A stretch of DNA of 64,000 nt. Source: Rhodocyclaceae bacterium (GTDB lineage: Bacteria > Pseudomonadota > Gammaproteobacteria > Burkholderiales > Rhodocyclaceae). Below the pieces are notes generated by a model. It made no database searches. It saw only the letters and a program-made list of their open reading frames with translations, and was not told the DNA's origin. The DNA is taken from NCBI GenBank assembly GCA_030824115.1, contig JAVBYI010000022.1, positions 1 through 64,000 on the forward strand, read 5' to 3'. Both the position numbers and the translations under genes were made by a program. This document shows positions 1 to 8,932 of this stretch, in pieces (within the stretch, counting starts at the first letter, position 1; each line of letters begins with the position of its first letter).

Positions 1-29
1 AAGGAGGGAAAACGACGGAAACCGAACCG

Positions 30-60
30 TTATCCACAGGCGCGTAGCTATACTACGCGC
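30..60. promoter_or_regulatory. DnaA-box-like site followed by a perfect hairpin
   Basis: TTATCCACA at 30-38 matches the DnaA box consensus TTATNCACA exactly. Right after it, GCGCGTAG at 40-47 and CTACGCGC at 53-60 form a perfect 8-bp inverted repeat around a 5-base loop. A near-match, TTATCAACA, lies at 111-119. The combination beside a phage/ICE-type AlpA regulator could be part of an element's replication or control region, but one box is weak evidence. Confidence 0.35.
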
Positions 61-69
61 ATAAAACAT

Positions 70-104
70 GGGTCAGATTTGGATGGAAACCCTGGGTCAG
101 ATTT
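70..104. repeat. Two direct copies of GGGTCAGATTT
   Basis: GGGTCAGATTT occurs at 70-80 and again at 94-104, 24 bases apart start to start. The stretch carries no start codon in the frame of the gene end that follows, so it looks like a scar or insertion at the broken 5' side of that gene. No transposase or terminal repeats are visible here. Confidence 0.5.
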
Positions 105-110
105 AAACGG

Positions 111-242
111 TTATCAACAGCCGTAAAGGCCAAGAAGTTCAATCTGCCATTTGGTGAAATATCTGCGCGGGATGAGGCAGATAGTTCAGTCGATGAGGAA
201 CTGGATGCCATCAACTACTTCAACGCTTCGCGGGGGGCGTGA
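111..242 (+). pseudogene. 3' remnant of an unidentified gene upstream of the AlpA regulator
   Basis: A reading frame ending with TGA at 240-242 encodes an acidic C-terminal peptide (FNLPFGEISARDE, later DEELDAINYFN). The frame is closed upstream by TAG at 45-47, and no plausible start codon follows it. The stop overlaps the ATG of the next gene as TGATG, a normal coupling arrangement, which suggests a real gene end whose 5' part was lost. I do not recognise the family. The region with the GGGTCAGATTT copies marks the break. Confidence 0.3.
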
Positions 243-487
243 TGAACGAGAAACCGCACACGCATCAACTGCCTGAAACCGGCTATCTGCGCCTTCACCA
301 GATCATCGGCAACCCGAAGGCCAATCCGCCGATTCCTGCCCTTATCCCAGTAGGCAAGTCGACATGGTGGGAGGGTGTCCGATCCGGGCGATTCCCTCAA
401 CCCGTGTATTCACTCGGTGCGCGAATCACGGCATGGCGAGTTGAAGACATTCGCGGTCTGATTTGCCAGTTATCAGAGGCAACCTAG
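242..487 (+). CDS. AlpA-family DNA-binding regulator (phage/ICE type)
   Basis: This 81-residue protein has the hallmark order of the AlpA/prophage CP4-57 regulatory family: GYLRLHQIIG at the start, then PPIPALIPVGKSTWW with the recognition helix, GRFPQPV, and ITAWRVEDIRGLI at the end. Such proteins are small winged or MerR-like DNA-binding regulators that act on excision or other genes of integrated elements. ATG at 242 is preferred over GTG at 239 because it forms a TGATG overlap with the upstream gene end. No integrase is in the window, so this may be an orphan left by a lost element. Confidence 0.75.
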   Translation: MNEKPHTHQLPETGYLRLHQIIGNPKANPPIPALIPVGKSTWWEGVRSGRFPQPVYSLGARITAWRVEDIRGLICQLSEAT

Positions 488-650
488 TGTCAATAATCAC
501 CCTCGGCGCTATACCTGCGAGGAAGTGCCGGGGGTCTTGTGGTAAGAATCGTGGTAATTGAAAAATCGCAAACTAAAGAAACCCTGTATTCATGGACTTC
601 TTCAGCCATAGTTCGTCAGGCTCCCTCCCGCCACAACAGAGTATTGCCAA

Positions 651-1307
651 TCAACCCCGATTGGCCAGCCGGATTTGCTCCGTAAGGCTTGCGGTGGCAC
701 TCAAAGCCGATTTGCGCATTCTGTGACGGCTGGACTTTTCTGCCGCGTTCAATGGCTCCGGCGGAGGCGCTGACTTGTGGCGCCCCACCTCGTAAAGTGG
801 CCGTGGGGGGCCATTGCGTGACCGCCGCCACTCGGAAACAAATACCTTGCCCTGCGCCACAAGGGCTTTCAGATAGCCCGCATTCTTGGCCGTATTGGGC
901 GAAAGTCCTGCCAATCGGGCGGCTTGTCGATAATCCAGCGGACCAGAACGTTCGATCACTTCGAGCAAACGCAACATCCCGGGGGCCTCGCGTGTCTGAG
1001 AGGTCATCTGCGGGCGCGGATAGTCCTTGCAGCGCCCCGCCGAATATTGCGGTATGGCAAACACCCCCACGGTATTGCGGCGCCATCCGGAAATATAGAT
1101 CAGGCCCAACTCTTTCATATGTCGCAGGTAACCACCGCCAGACAAGGTGGTCGCCGCCACATAGGCTTTTTCGGCAATCTCTTCACGGCTGAGGCCCGCG
1201 TGCCGGCTCAATGCCGCAAGAATCCGCTTATAGGCCGGCGGCAGTGGGCCATATCCGGGCGGCAAGGGATCTCTGGTATCGATGTTCGGCTCCGTGCGAG
1301 CTTGCAT
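651..1307 (-). CDS. Hypothetical protein with two winged-helix units in tandem
   Basis: This 218-residue protein contains an internal duplication. About residues 27-90 read ILAALSRHAGLS, then GGGYLRHMKELGLIYISGW, ending VFAIPQYSAG. About residues 112-175 read LLEVIERSGPLD, then NAGYLKALVAQGKVFVSEW, ending PRPLYEVG. Each unit fits a helix-turn-helix followed by a beta wing, so a DNA-binding role is inferred. The last 40 residues are basic and low in predicted structure. ATG at 1307 has no clear ribosome-binding site. The position beside an AlpA regulator suggests accessory origin. I do not recognise a named family. Confidence 0.6.
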   Translation of the reverse strand: MQARTEPNIDTRDPLPPGYGPLPPAYKRILAALSRHAGLSREEIAEKAYVAATTLSGGGYLRHMKELGLIYISGWRRNTVGVFAIPQYSAGRCKDYPRPQMTSQTREAPGMLRLLEVIERSGPLDYRQAARLAGLSPNTAKNAGYLKALVAQGKVFVSEWRRSRNGPPRPLYEVGRHKSAPPPEPLNAAEKSSRHRMRKSALSATASLTEQIRLANRG

Positions 1308-1350
1308 ATTTTTAGGTTTTCAGTCCATCGGTGATGCTGCCAGAAGACTT

Positions 1351-1374
1351 GCCGTCTTGCCAGCGCCGACTTTT
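1351..1374 (+). repeat. Dispersed 24-bp repeat, copy 1 (intergenic)
   Basis: Exact match to GCCGTC-NN-GCCAGCGCCGACTTTT with variable bases TT. It lies between the duplicated winged-helix gene and the 3' end of hupB. Canonical orientation is on the plus strand. Confidence 0.9.
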
Positions 1375-1387
1375 AACGTCTCACGCA

Positions 1388-1424
1388 TCAGGACTGGATT
1401 CGCTGCGAGGCGAACCCAGCCTGA
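1388..1424 (-). terminator. Imperfect hairpin downstream of hupB
   Basis: TCAGG at 1388 pairs with CCTGA at 1420-1424, and the inner arms TGG-A-TTCGC and GCGAA-C-CCA extend the stem around a 6-base loop. It lies 15 bases past the hupB stop. There is no T-run, so it may be a Rho-assisted or 3'-end-protecting structure instead of a classic terminator. Confidence 0.4.
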
Positions 1425-1439
1425 GCGCCATGAATCGTC

Positions 1440-1736
1440 TTACTTCTTCTTCGCAGCTTTCTTGCCAGCCACTGCGGCCTTGAAGGTAGCGCCGGCGCTG
1501 AACTTCGGCACGGTCGTTGCAGCGATCTTCAGGGCTTCGCCGGTCTTCGGGTTCTTGCCGGTACGGGCGGCGCGCTTGCTAGGCTTGAAGCTGCCGAAAC
1601 CGATCAGGGCAACATCACCACCCTTGGCAACGGTCTTGACGATGGTTTCAACCACAGCGTTGATGGCTTTTTCGGCATCCACCTTGGTCATGTCGGCAGA
1701 CTTGGCAACGGCTTCGATGAGTTCGGATTTATTCAT
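1440..1736 (-). CDS. hupB: DNA-binding protein HU-beta
   Basis: This 98-residue histone-like protein starts [18 protein letters not shown] and has the family signature around [22 protein letters not shown], where the DNA-gripping arm begins. HU bends and compacts DNA as a dimer in the nucleoid. It is slightly longer than typical HU (about 90) because of a lysine-rich end (GKKAAKKK). The ATG at 1736 is preceded by AGGGGAA about 8 bases upstream, so it can be translated on its own. The frame is open upstream into a GIY-YIG domain (see next entry). HU is usually strongly expressed; I see only a weak promoter-like TTGTTT/TTATCT pair about 20-45 bases upstream. Confidence 0.93.
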   Translation of the reverse strand: MNKSELIEAVAKSADMTKVDAEKAINAVVETIVKTVAKGGDVALIGFGSFKPSKRAARTGKNPKTGEALKIAATTVPKFSAGATFKAAVAGKKAAKKK

Positions 1737-2087
1737 GGTTTTGGGATTCCCCTGTAGATAAGTTGAAGTTGGTCGAGCAAACAACTGAATGGCAGCAATC
1801 TTCCTGTCCTTCGGCAGTCGCTTGAGTGCCAGTTCGGCCCGTAATGCTTCCGGTCGCGAACCAACAGGGACGGATGCTACCAAGCGCAAGGGTTTATGGG
1901 AACGGGTATAGCGTGCCCCCGTACCAATTAGATGTTTCTGATAGCGTCGCGCAACATCCGTCGTGATTCCCGTATAGAGTGAACCATCGACGCATTCGAT
2001 CAGGTAAAGATGCCAGTTCAGCTCATTCTCCAGTACCTCGAAGGGTATGATGCCGGCCTTTCCTTCTCGTCCAACAGAACAGGCCAC
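1440..2087 (-). CDS. GIY-YIG endonuclease-like ORF that reads in frame into HU
   Basis: From a GTG at 2087 the frame encodes a UPF0213-type GIY-YIG domain: [19 protein letters not shown], then [18 protein letters not shown] and [17 protein letters not shown]. Such domains are single-strand or structure-directed nucleases, usually stand-alone proteins of 80-100 residues. Here no stop codon separates the domain from hupB, so a 215-residue GIY-YIG/HU fusion is possible. The simpler view is two products, with HU from its own ATG and the nuclease read through or shortened by processing. The start is uncertain: GTG 2087 lies only 6 bases from the divergent phnA ATG. Confidence 0.55.
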   Translation of the reverse strand: MACSVGREGKAGIIPFEVLENELNWHLYLIECVDGSLYTGITTDVARRYQKHLIGTGARYTRSHKPLRLVASVPVGSRPEALRAELALKRLPKDRKIAAIQLFARPTSTYLQGNPKTMNKSELIEAVAKSADMTKVDAEKAINAVVETIVKTVAKGGDVALIGFGSFKPSKRAARTGKNPKTGEALKIAATTVPKFSAGATFKAAVAGKKAAKKK

Positions 2088-2093
2088 CCCCTC

Positions 2094-2435
2094 ATGAGCA
2101 CACTACCCAACTGCCCCGCATGCCAATCCGAGCTGACGTATGAAGACGGCAGCATGTATATCTGCCCGGAGTGCGCTCATGAGTGGTCAAAAGATGCGGC
2201 CGTCTTGGAAACGACGGAAACCGAGGTGATCCGGGATGCTGTCGGCAACATCCTCCAGGATGGCGACACGATCACCGTGATCAAGGATCTCAAGATCAAG
2301 GGCTCATCCTCGGTCGTCAAGGTCGGCACCAAGGTGAAGAATATCCGCCTCGTCGATGGCGATCACGACATCGATTGCAAGATCGACGGCATTGGCGCCA
2401 TGGGCCTGAAGTCGGAGTTTGTTAAGAAAGTCTGA
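2094..2435 (+). CDS. PhnA/YjdM-family zinc-ribbon protein
   Basis: This 113-residue protein begins [19 protein letters not shown], with CPAC and, later, CPEC forming a zinc ribbon in the first 30 residues. The C-terminal part has the PhnA signature ([17 protein letters not shown], then [21 protein letters not shown]). The family is named from the phosphonate operon, but its biochemical role is not settled; no phosphonate genes are nearby. ATG at 2094 is chosen because the conserved family N-terminus starts there. It diverges from the GIY-YIG ORF with only 6 bases between starts, so their promoters must overlap the opposite genes. Confidence 0.85.
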   Translation: MSTLPNCPACQSELTYEDGSMYICPECAHEWSKDAAVLETTETEVIRDAVGNILQDGDTITVIKDLKIKGSSSVVKVGTKVKNIRLVDGDHDIDCKIDGIGAMGLKSEFVKKV

Positions 2436-2442
2436 GCTTTTC

Positions 2443-2787
2443 TTAACCGATACCCAGCAACTCAACCTCAAAAACCAGCGTCGCGTTCGGCGGAATCACG
2501 CCGCCCGCACCGCGTGCGCCGTATCCCAACTGGGGCGGAATGGTCAGCTTGCGCTTGCCGCCGATACGCATGCCCTGCACACCCTCGTCCCAGCCGAGAA
2601 TAACCTCGCGGCGACCCAGCCCGAAGTCAAACGGGCTGTTACGATCAAGGCTTGAATCAAACTTCTTGCCATCGGTCAGCCAGCCGGTGTAATGCACCGA
2701 CACATACTGGCCAGCCTCGGCCATGGCTCCCTCACCGACGACGATATCCTCGATGACCAAACCGCTTTCTGTCGTAACGCTTTCCAT
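2443..2787 (-). CDS. FKBP-type peptidyl-prolyl cis-trans isomerase
   Basis: This 114-residue single-domain FKBP has the family core [59 protein letters not shown]. It catalyses proline isomerisation during folding. There is no signal peptide, so it should be cytoplasmic. It converges with phnA 7 bases away and follows guaA on the same strand, with about 40 AT-rich bases between. Confidence 0.93.
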   Translation of the reverse strand: MESVTTESGLVIEDIVVGEGAMAEAGQYVSVHYTGWLTDGKKFDSSLDRNSPFDFGLGRREVILGWDEGVQGMRIGGKRKLTIPPQLGYGARGAGGVIPPNATLVFEVELLGIG

Positions 2788-2826
2788 ATGCTTATCCTTT
2801 ATTAAAACACCGTAAATAAATCAGGA

Positions 2827-4392
2827 TCATTCCCACTCAATCGTTCCTGGCGGTTTCCCCGTCACGTCATAGACGACACGACTGATGCCGCGAACTTCAT
2901 TGACGATACGGTTGGAAACACGCCCGAGCAATTCGTGGGGCAGTTCGGCCCACTTGGCGGTCATGAAGTCTGAGGTCTGCACGGCACGCAGGGCAACCAC
3001 GTAATCATAGGTGCGACCATCACCCATCACGCCGACGCTCTTGACCGGCAGGAAAACGGCAAACGCCTGACTGGTCTTGTCGTACCAGTCGGCAGCACGC
3101 AGTTCGTCGATGAAGATGGCATCGGCACGGCGCAGCAGTTCGGCAAACTCATGCTTCACCTCGCCGAGAATGCGCACGCCAAGACCCGGTCCCGGGAAGG
3201 GATGGCGATAAACCATTTCGTGCGGCAAGCCTAATGCAACACCCAGTTCACGCACCTCGTCCTTGAACAATTCACGGAGCGGCTCCAGCAGTTTCAGGTT
3301 AAGTGTTTCGGGCAGGCCACCAACGTTGTGGTGGCTCTTGATGGTGTGTGCCTTCTTGGTCTTGCCGCCGGCGGACTCGATCACATCCGGATAGATCGTG
3401 CCTTGCGCCAGCCACTTCGCCTTTGGCAGCTTCTGCGCTTCAGCCTGGAACACTTCGACAAACTCGCGGCCAATGATCTTGCGCTTTTGCTCGGGATCGG
3501 CAACGCCATTGAGGTGTCCCATGAATTGCGCGGTGGCATCGACATGAATGACCTTGACACCGAGGTTGCGTGCGAAGGTTTGCATCACCTGTGCGCCCTC
3601 GTTGAGGCGCAACAGCCCGTTATCGACAAAAACGCAGGTCAGTTGGTCGCCAATGGCCTTGTGCAACAAGGCCGCCACCACGGAAGAATCAACGCCGCCG
3701 GAGAGGCCCAGAATCACCTCCTCGTCGCCGACCTGCTCCTTGACCTTGCGAATCGCCTCTTCGACATAGCCGGGCATGTTCCAGTCACCGCGGCAACCGC
3801 AGATATCACGGACGAAGCGGGCGATAATCTCGCGGCCCTTCAGCGTATGCGTCACTTCGGGATGGAACTGCACGGCGTAGAAGTGGCGATCCTCATCTGC
3901 CATTGCCGCGATAGGTGTCGACACGTTACTGCCGATCACCTTGAAGCCGGGGGGCAACGCCGTTACCTTGTCGCCATGCGACATCCAGACTTCAAGCAGA
4001 CCATGCCCTTCGGCATTGCTGCGATCCTGGATGCCATCGAACAATTTCGAGTGGCCATGCGCACGCATCTCGGCAAAACCGAATTCACGCTTGCTGCTGC
4101 TTTCCACCTTGCCGCCCAATTGTGACGCCATGGTCTGCATACCGTAGCAAATGCCCAGCACGGGCACGCCGAGTTCAAAGACGACTTGTGGCGCTTTCCA
4201 GTCCTCGGCCTCGTAGACCGAGTTGGGACCGCCGGAGAGAATGATGCCGGTCGGCTGAAACTCACGGATGAACTCAGGCGTGACATCAAAGGGGTGTAGT
4301 TCGCAATAGACCTGCTGCTCACGCACACGGCGCGCAATAAGTTGTGCAACCTGTGAACCGAAATCGAGAATGAGGATTTTCTGGTGGGACAT
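2827..4392 (-). CDS. guaA: GMP synthase (glutamine-hydrolysing)
   Basis: This 521-residue enzyme converts XMP to GMP with ATP and glutamine. The class I amidotransferase domain comes first, with nucleophile Cys82 in GICYGMQ and the His/Glu pair in FHPEVTHT. It is followed by the ATP-pyrophosphatase P-loop [10 protein letters not shown] near residue 230 and the dimerisation domain with [11 protein letters not shown], ending [11 protein letters not shown] at 4392 has an AGGAGG site directly upstream; a longer frame to 4455 would run back through the hairpin. guaB lies immediately upstream, so the two last steps of GMP synthesis are adjacent. Confidence 0.98.
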   Translation of the reverse strand: MSHQKILILDFGSQVAQLIARRVREQQVYCELHPFDVTPEFIREFQPTGIILSGGPNSVYEAEDWKAPQVVFELGVPVLGICYGMQTMASQLGGKVESSSKREFGFAEMRAHGHSKLFDGIQDRSNAEGHGLLEVWMSHGDKVTALPPGFKVIGSNVSTPIAAMADEDRHFYAVQFHPEVTHTLKGREIIARFVRDICGCRGDWNMPGYVEEAIRKVKEQVGDEEVILGLSGGVDSSVVAALLHKAIGDQLTCVFVDNGLLRLNEGAQVMQTFARNLGVKVIHVDATAQFMGHLNGVADPEQKRKIIGREFVEVFQAEAQKLPKAKWLAQGTIYPDVIESAGGKTKKAHTIKSHHNVGGLPETLNLKLLEPLRELFKDEVRELGVALGLPHEMVYRHPFPGPGLGVRILGEVKHEFAELLRRADAIFIDELRAADWYDKTSQAFAVFLPVKSVGVMGDGRTYDYVVALRAVQTSDFMTAKWAELPHELLGRVSNRIVNEVRGISRVVYDVTGKPPGTIEWE

Positions 4393-4405
4393 GCTGCCTC
4401 CTGAA

Positions 4406-4435
4406 AAATAAGAAAGGCGGCCTGGGCCGCCTTTC
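4406..4435 (-). terminator. Strong hairpin between guaB and guaA
   Basis: GAAAGGCGGCC at 4412-4422 and GGCCGCCTTTC at 4425-4435 are perfect complements. On the minus strand the stem is followed by TATTTTTC. It lies after the guaB stop and before the guaA ribosome-binding site, so it may terminate most guaB transcripts or act as a partial terminator that sets the guaB:guaA ratio. Confidence 0.7.
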
Positions 4436-4451
4436 CGCAATGCGTGAACAA

Positions 4452-5912
<1,461 letters not shown>

Positions 5913-5938
5913 GCTGTTATCCTTGTATCCAAATCGAC

Positions 5939-5967
5939 ATTATACGTGCCACCCAAACCCCGGGCAA
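5939..5967 (-). promoter_or_regulatory. Sigma-70 promoter of guaB
   Basis: On the minus strand TTGCCC (5967-5962) and a perfect TATAAT (5944-5939) are separated by 17 bases. The predicted start of transcription is about 20 bases before the guaB ATG at 5912. This is the clearest promoter in the window. Confidence 0.75.
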
Positions 5968-5992
5968 ACCACTCTTTCAACCGAGGTAAACC

Positions 5993-6466
5993 ATGCACTT
6001 TTATCGCTGCATCACCCTAATCACACTGAGTTTTTTGCCAGCCATTGCTATGTCCCAGGTCTTTTCGTGGAAGGACGAAAACGGCAAGGTTCACTATGGC
6101 GATCGTCCCCCGGCCAGCAAGCAGGCAGACTCGCGCAAGCTTGCTGCCCCACCGCCGGTGGATGCCGAAGCCAATCGCAAGGCATTGGTTGAGCGTCAAT
6201 TTGCCGAGCGGGAAAAGCAGCAAAAATCTCAGGAAGAAGCCAAAAAAACGCAGGAAAATCAAGCCCAGACCAAAGAGCGCGAGGCCAACTGCCAACAGGC
6301 CAGGAGCAATCTGGCGGCGGTCGAATCCGGTCAGGTACGTTTTAGCGTGGACGCAAAAGGTGAGCGGGTTGCACTGGATGGCGCCGTCCGTGATGCCGAA
6401 ATCGCCAAGGCACGCAAAGCCGTCGATAGCTGGTGCTCACCGCCCCCCAAGCCAGCGGCAAAGTAA
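5993..6466 (+). CDS. Secreted DUF4124-domain protein
   Basis: This 157-residue protein has a signal peptide (MHFYRCITLITLSFLPAIAMS) followed by a DUF4124 domain: QVFSWKDENGKVHYGDRPP. The middle (about residues 65-105) is a charged coiled-coil-like stretch rich in Glu, Lys and Gln. A conserved Cys pair (NCQQARSN, later DSWCSPP) may form a disulphide. It is probably periplasmic; the function of DUF4124 proteins is not established. It diverges from guaB. Confidence 0.85.
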   Translation: MHFYRCITLITLSFLPAIAMSQVFSWKDENGKVHYGDRPPASKQADSRKLAAPPPVDAEANRKALVERQFAEREKQQKSQEEAKKTQENQAQTKEREANCQQARSNLAAVESGQVRFSVDAKGERVALDGAVRDAEIAKARKAVDSWCSPPPKPAAK

Positions 6467-6790
6467 CTACTCTTCAGCCGCGCCGCCGCCCTTTTTCATG
6501 ACTTTGCCCTCGGCGGCACGCTGCTTGCGAACTTCCTTGGGGTCGGCAATCAGCGGCCGATAGATCTCGACACGATCACGGTCACGCAGCACGGTATCCA
6601 GTTTCGCCAGTTTGCTGTAGACGCCAAACTTCCCCTTGGTCAGATCGATTTCGGGGTATTTCCCGATCAGACCGGAAGCCTCGATGGCCTGTTGCAGGCT
6701 GGCGCCGGGTGGCAGATGCAGCAACACGGTTTCCTGCTTCTCCGGCAGGGCATAGATCACTTCGATTTGAATGTTGTCAGCCGTAGACAT
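6467..6790 (-). CDS. rnfH: RnfH family ubiquitin-like protein
   Basis: This 107-residue protein of the RnfH/UPF0125 family starts [20 protein letters not shown] and contains the family stretch GKFGVYSKLAKLDTVLRDRDRVEIYRPL. The fold is beta-grasp. ATG at 6790 overlaps the upstream ratA by 14 bases, the usual ratA-rnfH pairing. The RnfH name comes from an Rnf complex operon, but none is nearby and the role is unclear. The tail is lysine-rich and ends EE. Confidence 0.9.
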   Translation of the reverse strand: MSTADNIQIEVIYALPEKQETVLLHLPPGASLQQAIEASGLIGKYPEIDLTKGKFGVYSKLAKLDTVLRDRDRVEIYRPLIADPKEVRKQRAAEGKVMKKGGGAAEE

Positions 6791-7208
6791 GATGGGCACG
6801 CTTGACGAATGAGTCGACGAAAGTAGTGACGATGTGACTAAAGACCGGCCCCAGCGCCTTCTCGAGAATCTTGCTGGAAAACTCGTAGTGCAACTGGAAC
6901 TCGATCTTGCAGCCCGCGTCGCCCAGCGCCGTGAAGCGCCAGCCGCCATCGAGGCGACGAAACGGACCTTCACGCAAGGTAATGTTCATCCAGTGCGGCG
7001 GCTCCTTGGCATTTTCCGTCGCAAAGTGGGCCTTGATGCCGTGGTAGTTCACATGGATCCGTGCGGCCGTATGCTCGGTCGTGCGCGAAAGTAGTTCCGT
7101 ACCACCGCACCAGGGCAGAAATTTCGGATAGTCCTCGACGCGATCAACCAGCTCGAACATCTGCTCGGGCGTGCGGGGAATCAAAACCGATTTCTCTACA
7201 AGGGCCAT
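6777..7208 (-). CDS. ratA: RatA / COQ10-like START-domain protein
   Basis: This 143-residue START/polyketide-cyclase-fold protein has the motif [21 protein letters not shown], then [10 protein letters not shown], and [16 protein letters not shown] at the end. In E. coli RatA was described as inhibiting 70S assembly, while the mitochondrial homologue COQ10 binds ubiquinone; lipid or quinone binding is the structural expectation. It is coupled to rnfH and divergent from smpB, as in many Proteobacteria. Confidence 0.9.
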   Translation of the reverse strand: MALVEKSVLIPRTPEQMFELVDRVEDYPKFLPWCGGTELLSRTTEHTAARIHVNYHGIKAHFATENAKEPPHWMNITLREGPFRRLDGGWRFTALGDAGCKIEFQLHYEFSSKILEKALGPVFSHIVTTFVDSFVKRAHHVYG

Positions 7209-7243
7209 GCCAGGAGGGGGTCAGGGAATCTGCGGGGCTGCTT

Positions 7244-7249
7244 TAGAAT
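7244..7249 (+). promoter_or_regulatory. Candidate -10 element of smpB
   Basis: TAGAAT sits 32 bases before the smpB ATG. The same TTAGAAT word precedes map and typA at -10-like distances. No good -35 is visible 16-18 bases upstream. Confidence 0.4.
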
Positions 7250-7281
7250 GGCCGGATTCTACCCCGCACGAACTTTCCACC

Positions 7282-7728
7282 ATGAGCATCGCCGAGAACA
7301 AAAAAGCCTTTCACGACTACTTTGTCGAGGAACGCTATGAGGCCGGCCTCGTACTGGAAGGCTGGGAGGTCAAGTCAATCCGCGCCGGGCGCGTGCAGAT
7401 CAAGGAGGCTTACGTCATTGTCAAGGATGGCGAAGTCTGGCTGCTGGGTTGCCACATCAGCCCGCTCACCACCGCCTCGACCCACATCAAGCCCGACCCG
7501 GTGCGCACCCGCAAACTGCTCTTGCACGAACGCGAAATCGCCAAACTGATCGGCAAGGTGGAACGCGCCGGCTACGCACTGGTGCCGCTCAACCTGCACT
7601 TTGCCAAAGGCCGCGTCAAACTTGAAGTTGGTCTCGCCAAGGGCAAGAAACAATTCGACAAGCGCGAAAGTGAAAAGCAGAAGGACTGGGTAAGAGAGAA
7701 AGCCCGCGTGATGCGCGACAAAGTATAG
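7282..7728 (+). CDS. smpB: SsrA-binding protein SmpB
   Basis: This 148-residue partner of tmRNA in ribosome rescue shows the full family pattern: [43 protein letters not shown] near position 75, and the basic tail [20 protein letters not shown] at 7282 starts the conserved region; a longer frame from 7171 would overlap ratA. The tmRNA gene is not in this window. Confidence 0.97.
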   Translation: MSIAENKKAFHDYFVEERYEAGLVLEGWEVKSIRAGRVQIKEAYVIVKDGEVWLLGCHISPLTTASTHIKPDPVRTRKLLLHEREIAKLIGKVERAGYALVPLNLHFAKGRVKLEVGLAKGKKQFDKRESEKQKDWVREKARVMRDKV

Positions 7729-7736
7729 GCACGGGG

Positions 7737-8927
7737 TTGAGTCCGACCACGATCCTCTGGCTGATCGCCGGCTGCCTGATGCTGCAGCCGCTCTCCACCG
7801 ACCTGTATCTCGCCTCCCTGCCCCATCTGGGCAAGGACTTCAATGTCAGCCCTGCAGCCGTGCAGCAAACCCTCTCGCTCTTCGTCATCGGCTTCGGCGT
7901 GGCCCAATTACTCAGCGGTCCACTGTCGGATCGCTTCGGGCGCCGCCCGGTACTCCTCAGCGGCCTCGTCATTTACGGGCTGGCCAGTCTGGCCTGTACG
8001 CTTGCACCCAACCTCAACTGGCTGATCGCCGCGCGCTTTGTCCAGGCGGTGGGCTGCTGCACCGCCGCCGTGGTGGCGCGGGCACTGATCCGCGATGCCT
8101 TCACGCCGACCGAGGGCGCCAAGGTGCTGACCAAGGCCAGCTCCCTGCTCGCGCTGGCACCGCTGATTGGCCCGGTATTGGGGAGTTATCTGCAAGTCGG
8201 CTTTGGCTGGCGGGCCGCCTTTGTTTTCCACACCGTCTTTTGCCTGATCCTCGGTGTGGCAGCCTGGCGCTATTTCAAGGAAACCAATCTCCATCCGAAT
8301 CTGGAGGCTGTCCGCCTGCGCGTCTTGCTCGCCACCTATCGCCGTATCGCCAGCGCCGACTTTTTCTGGGCCTACACCCTGCCGGGCGCACTTTCGTATG
8401 CGGCGATCTTTACCTTCATCTCGGGTTCCGCCTTCGTGCTGATCGAGGTACTGGCCGTCCCCACCGAGTATTACGGCTACTGTTTTTCGTTTGGCGTCTC
8501 CGGCTACCTAATCGGCACACTGGTATGCCGCTGGCTGCTCACCCACATCGGGCTGGCCCGGGCCATGACCATCGGCACCACACTGTCGCTATTCGCCGGA
8601 CTACTGTTCGCCAGCCTGATACTGGCCGGCGTGCATCACTGGACCGTGGTGGTGGGCTGCCTGTTCCTGACCATGGGCGCACACGGCATCAACTTCCCGT
8701 GCGCACAAACCGGCGCGGTGGCGCCCTTTCCACGCGAGGCCGGCGCGGCCGCCGGGCTGCTGGGTTTCATCACCATGGTGGTCGCACTTGCGACGGGCAC
8801 CTGGGTCGGCATCAGCCACAACGGCACCCTGCTGCCGCTGGCGCTCACCTCAGCGACCATCGGCATTTTGCTGTTCGGCAGCGGCTGGGCGTTACGCCAC
8901 CACCGCCAGGCTCACGCCATCGACTGA
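7737..8927 (+). CDS. Bcr/CflA-type MFS drug exporter
   Basis: This 396-residue protein has about 12 hydrophobic segments and the drug:H+ antiporter DHA1 motif A (GPLSDRFGRRPVLLSGL) between helices 2 and 3. The start LQPLSTDLYLASLP is characteristic of Bcr/CflA. The start is TTG at 7737, 8 bases after smpB. The loop after helix 6 carries RIASADFF, encoded by a copy of the dispersed repeat at 8341. The substrate is not predictable. Confidence 0.88.
   Translation: MSPTTILWLIAGCLMLQPLSTDLYLASLPHLGKDFNVSPAAVQQTLSLFVIGFGVAQLLSGPLSDRFGRRPVLLSGLVIYGLASLACTLAPNLNWLIAARFVQAVGCCTAAVVARALIRDAFTPTEGAKVLTKASSLLALAPLIGPVLGSYLQVGFGWRAAFVFHTVFCLILGVAAWRYFKETNLHPNLEAVRLRVLLATYRRIASADFFWAYTLPGALSYAAIFTFISGSAFVLIEVLAVPTEYYGYCFSFGVSGYLIGTLVCRWLLTHIGLARAMTIGTTLSLFAGLLFASLILAGVHHWTVVVGCLFLTMGAHGINFPCAQTGAVAPFPREAGAAAGLLGFITMVVALATGTWVGISHNGTLLPLALTSATIGILLFGSGWALRHHRQAHAID
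8341..8364 (+). repeat. Dispersed 24-bp repeat, copy 2 (inside the MFS gene)
   Basis: One mismatch to the consensus (GCCGTA for GCCGTC), variable bases TC. Sense orientation, encoding RIASADF in the central cytoplasmic loop of the exporter. Confidence 0.85.
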
Positions 8928-8932
8928 ATCGA

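Noticed and set aside
30..119. Chromosomal origin at the left end
   Set aside because: A single good DnaA box without dnaA, dnaN, gidA or an AT-rich unwinding region does not support oriC.
616..1192. Long ORFs on both strands overlapping 651-1307
   Set aside because: Low-complexity, Arg/Pro/Ser-rich shadow frames; the winged-helix frame is the coherent one.
3328..4125. 265-residue plus-strand frame opposite guaA
   Set aside because: It is the antisense of a conserved enzyme and shows no domain features.
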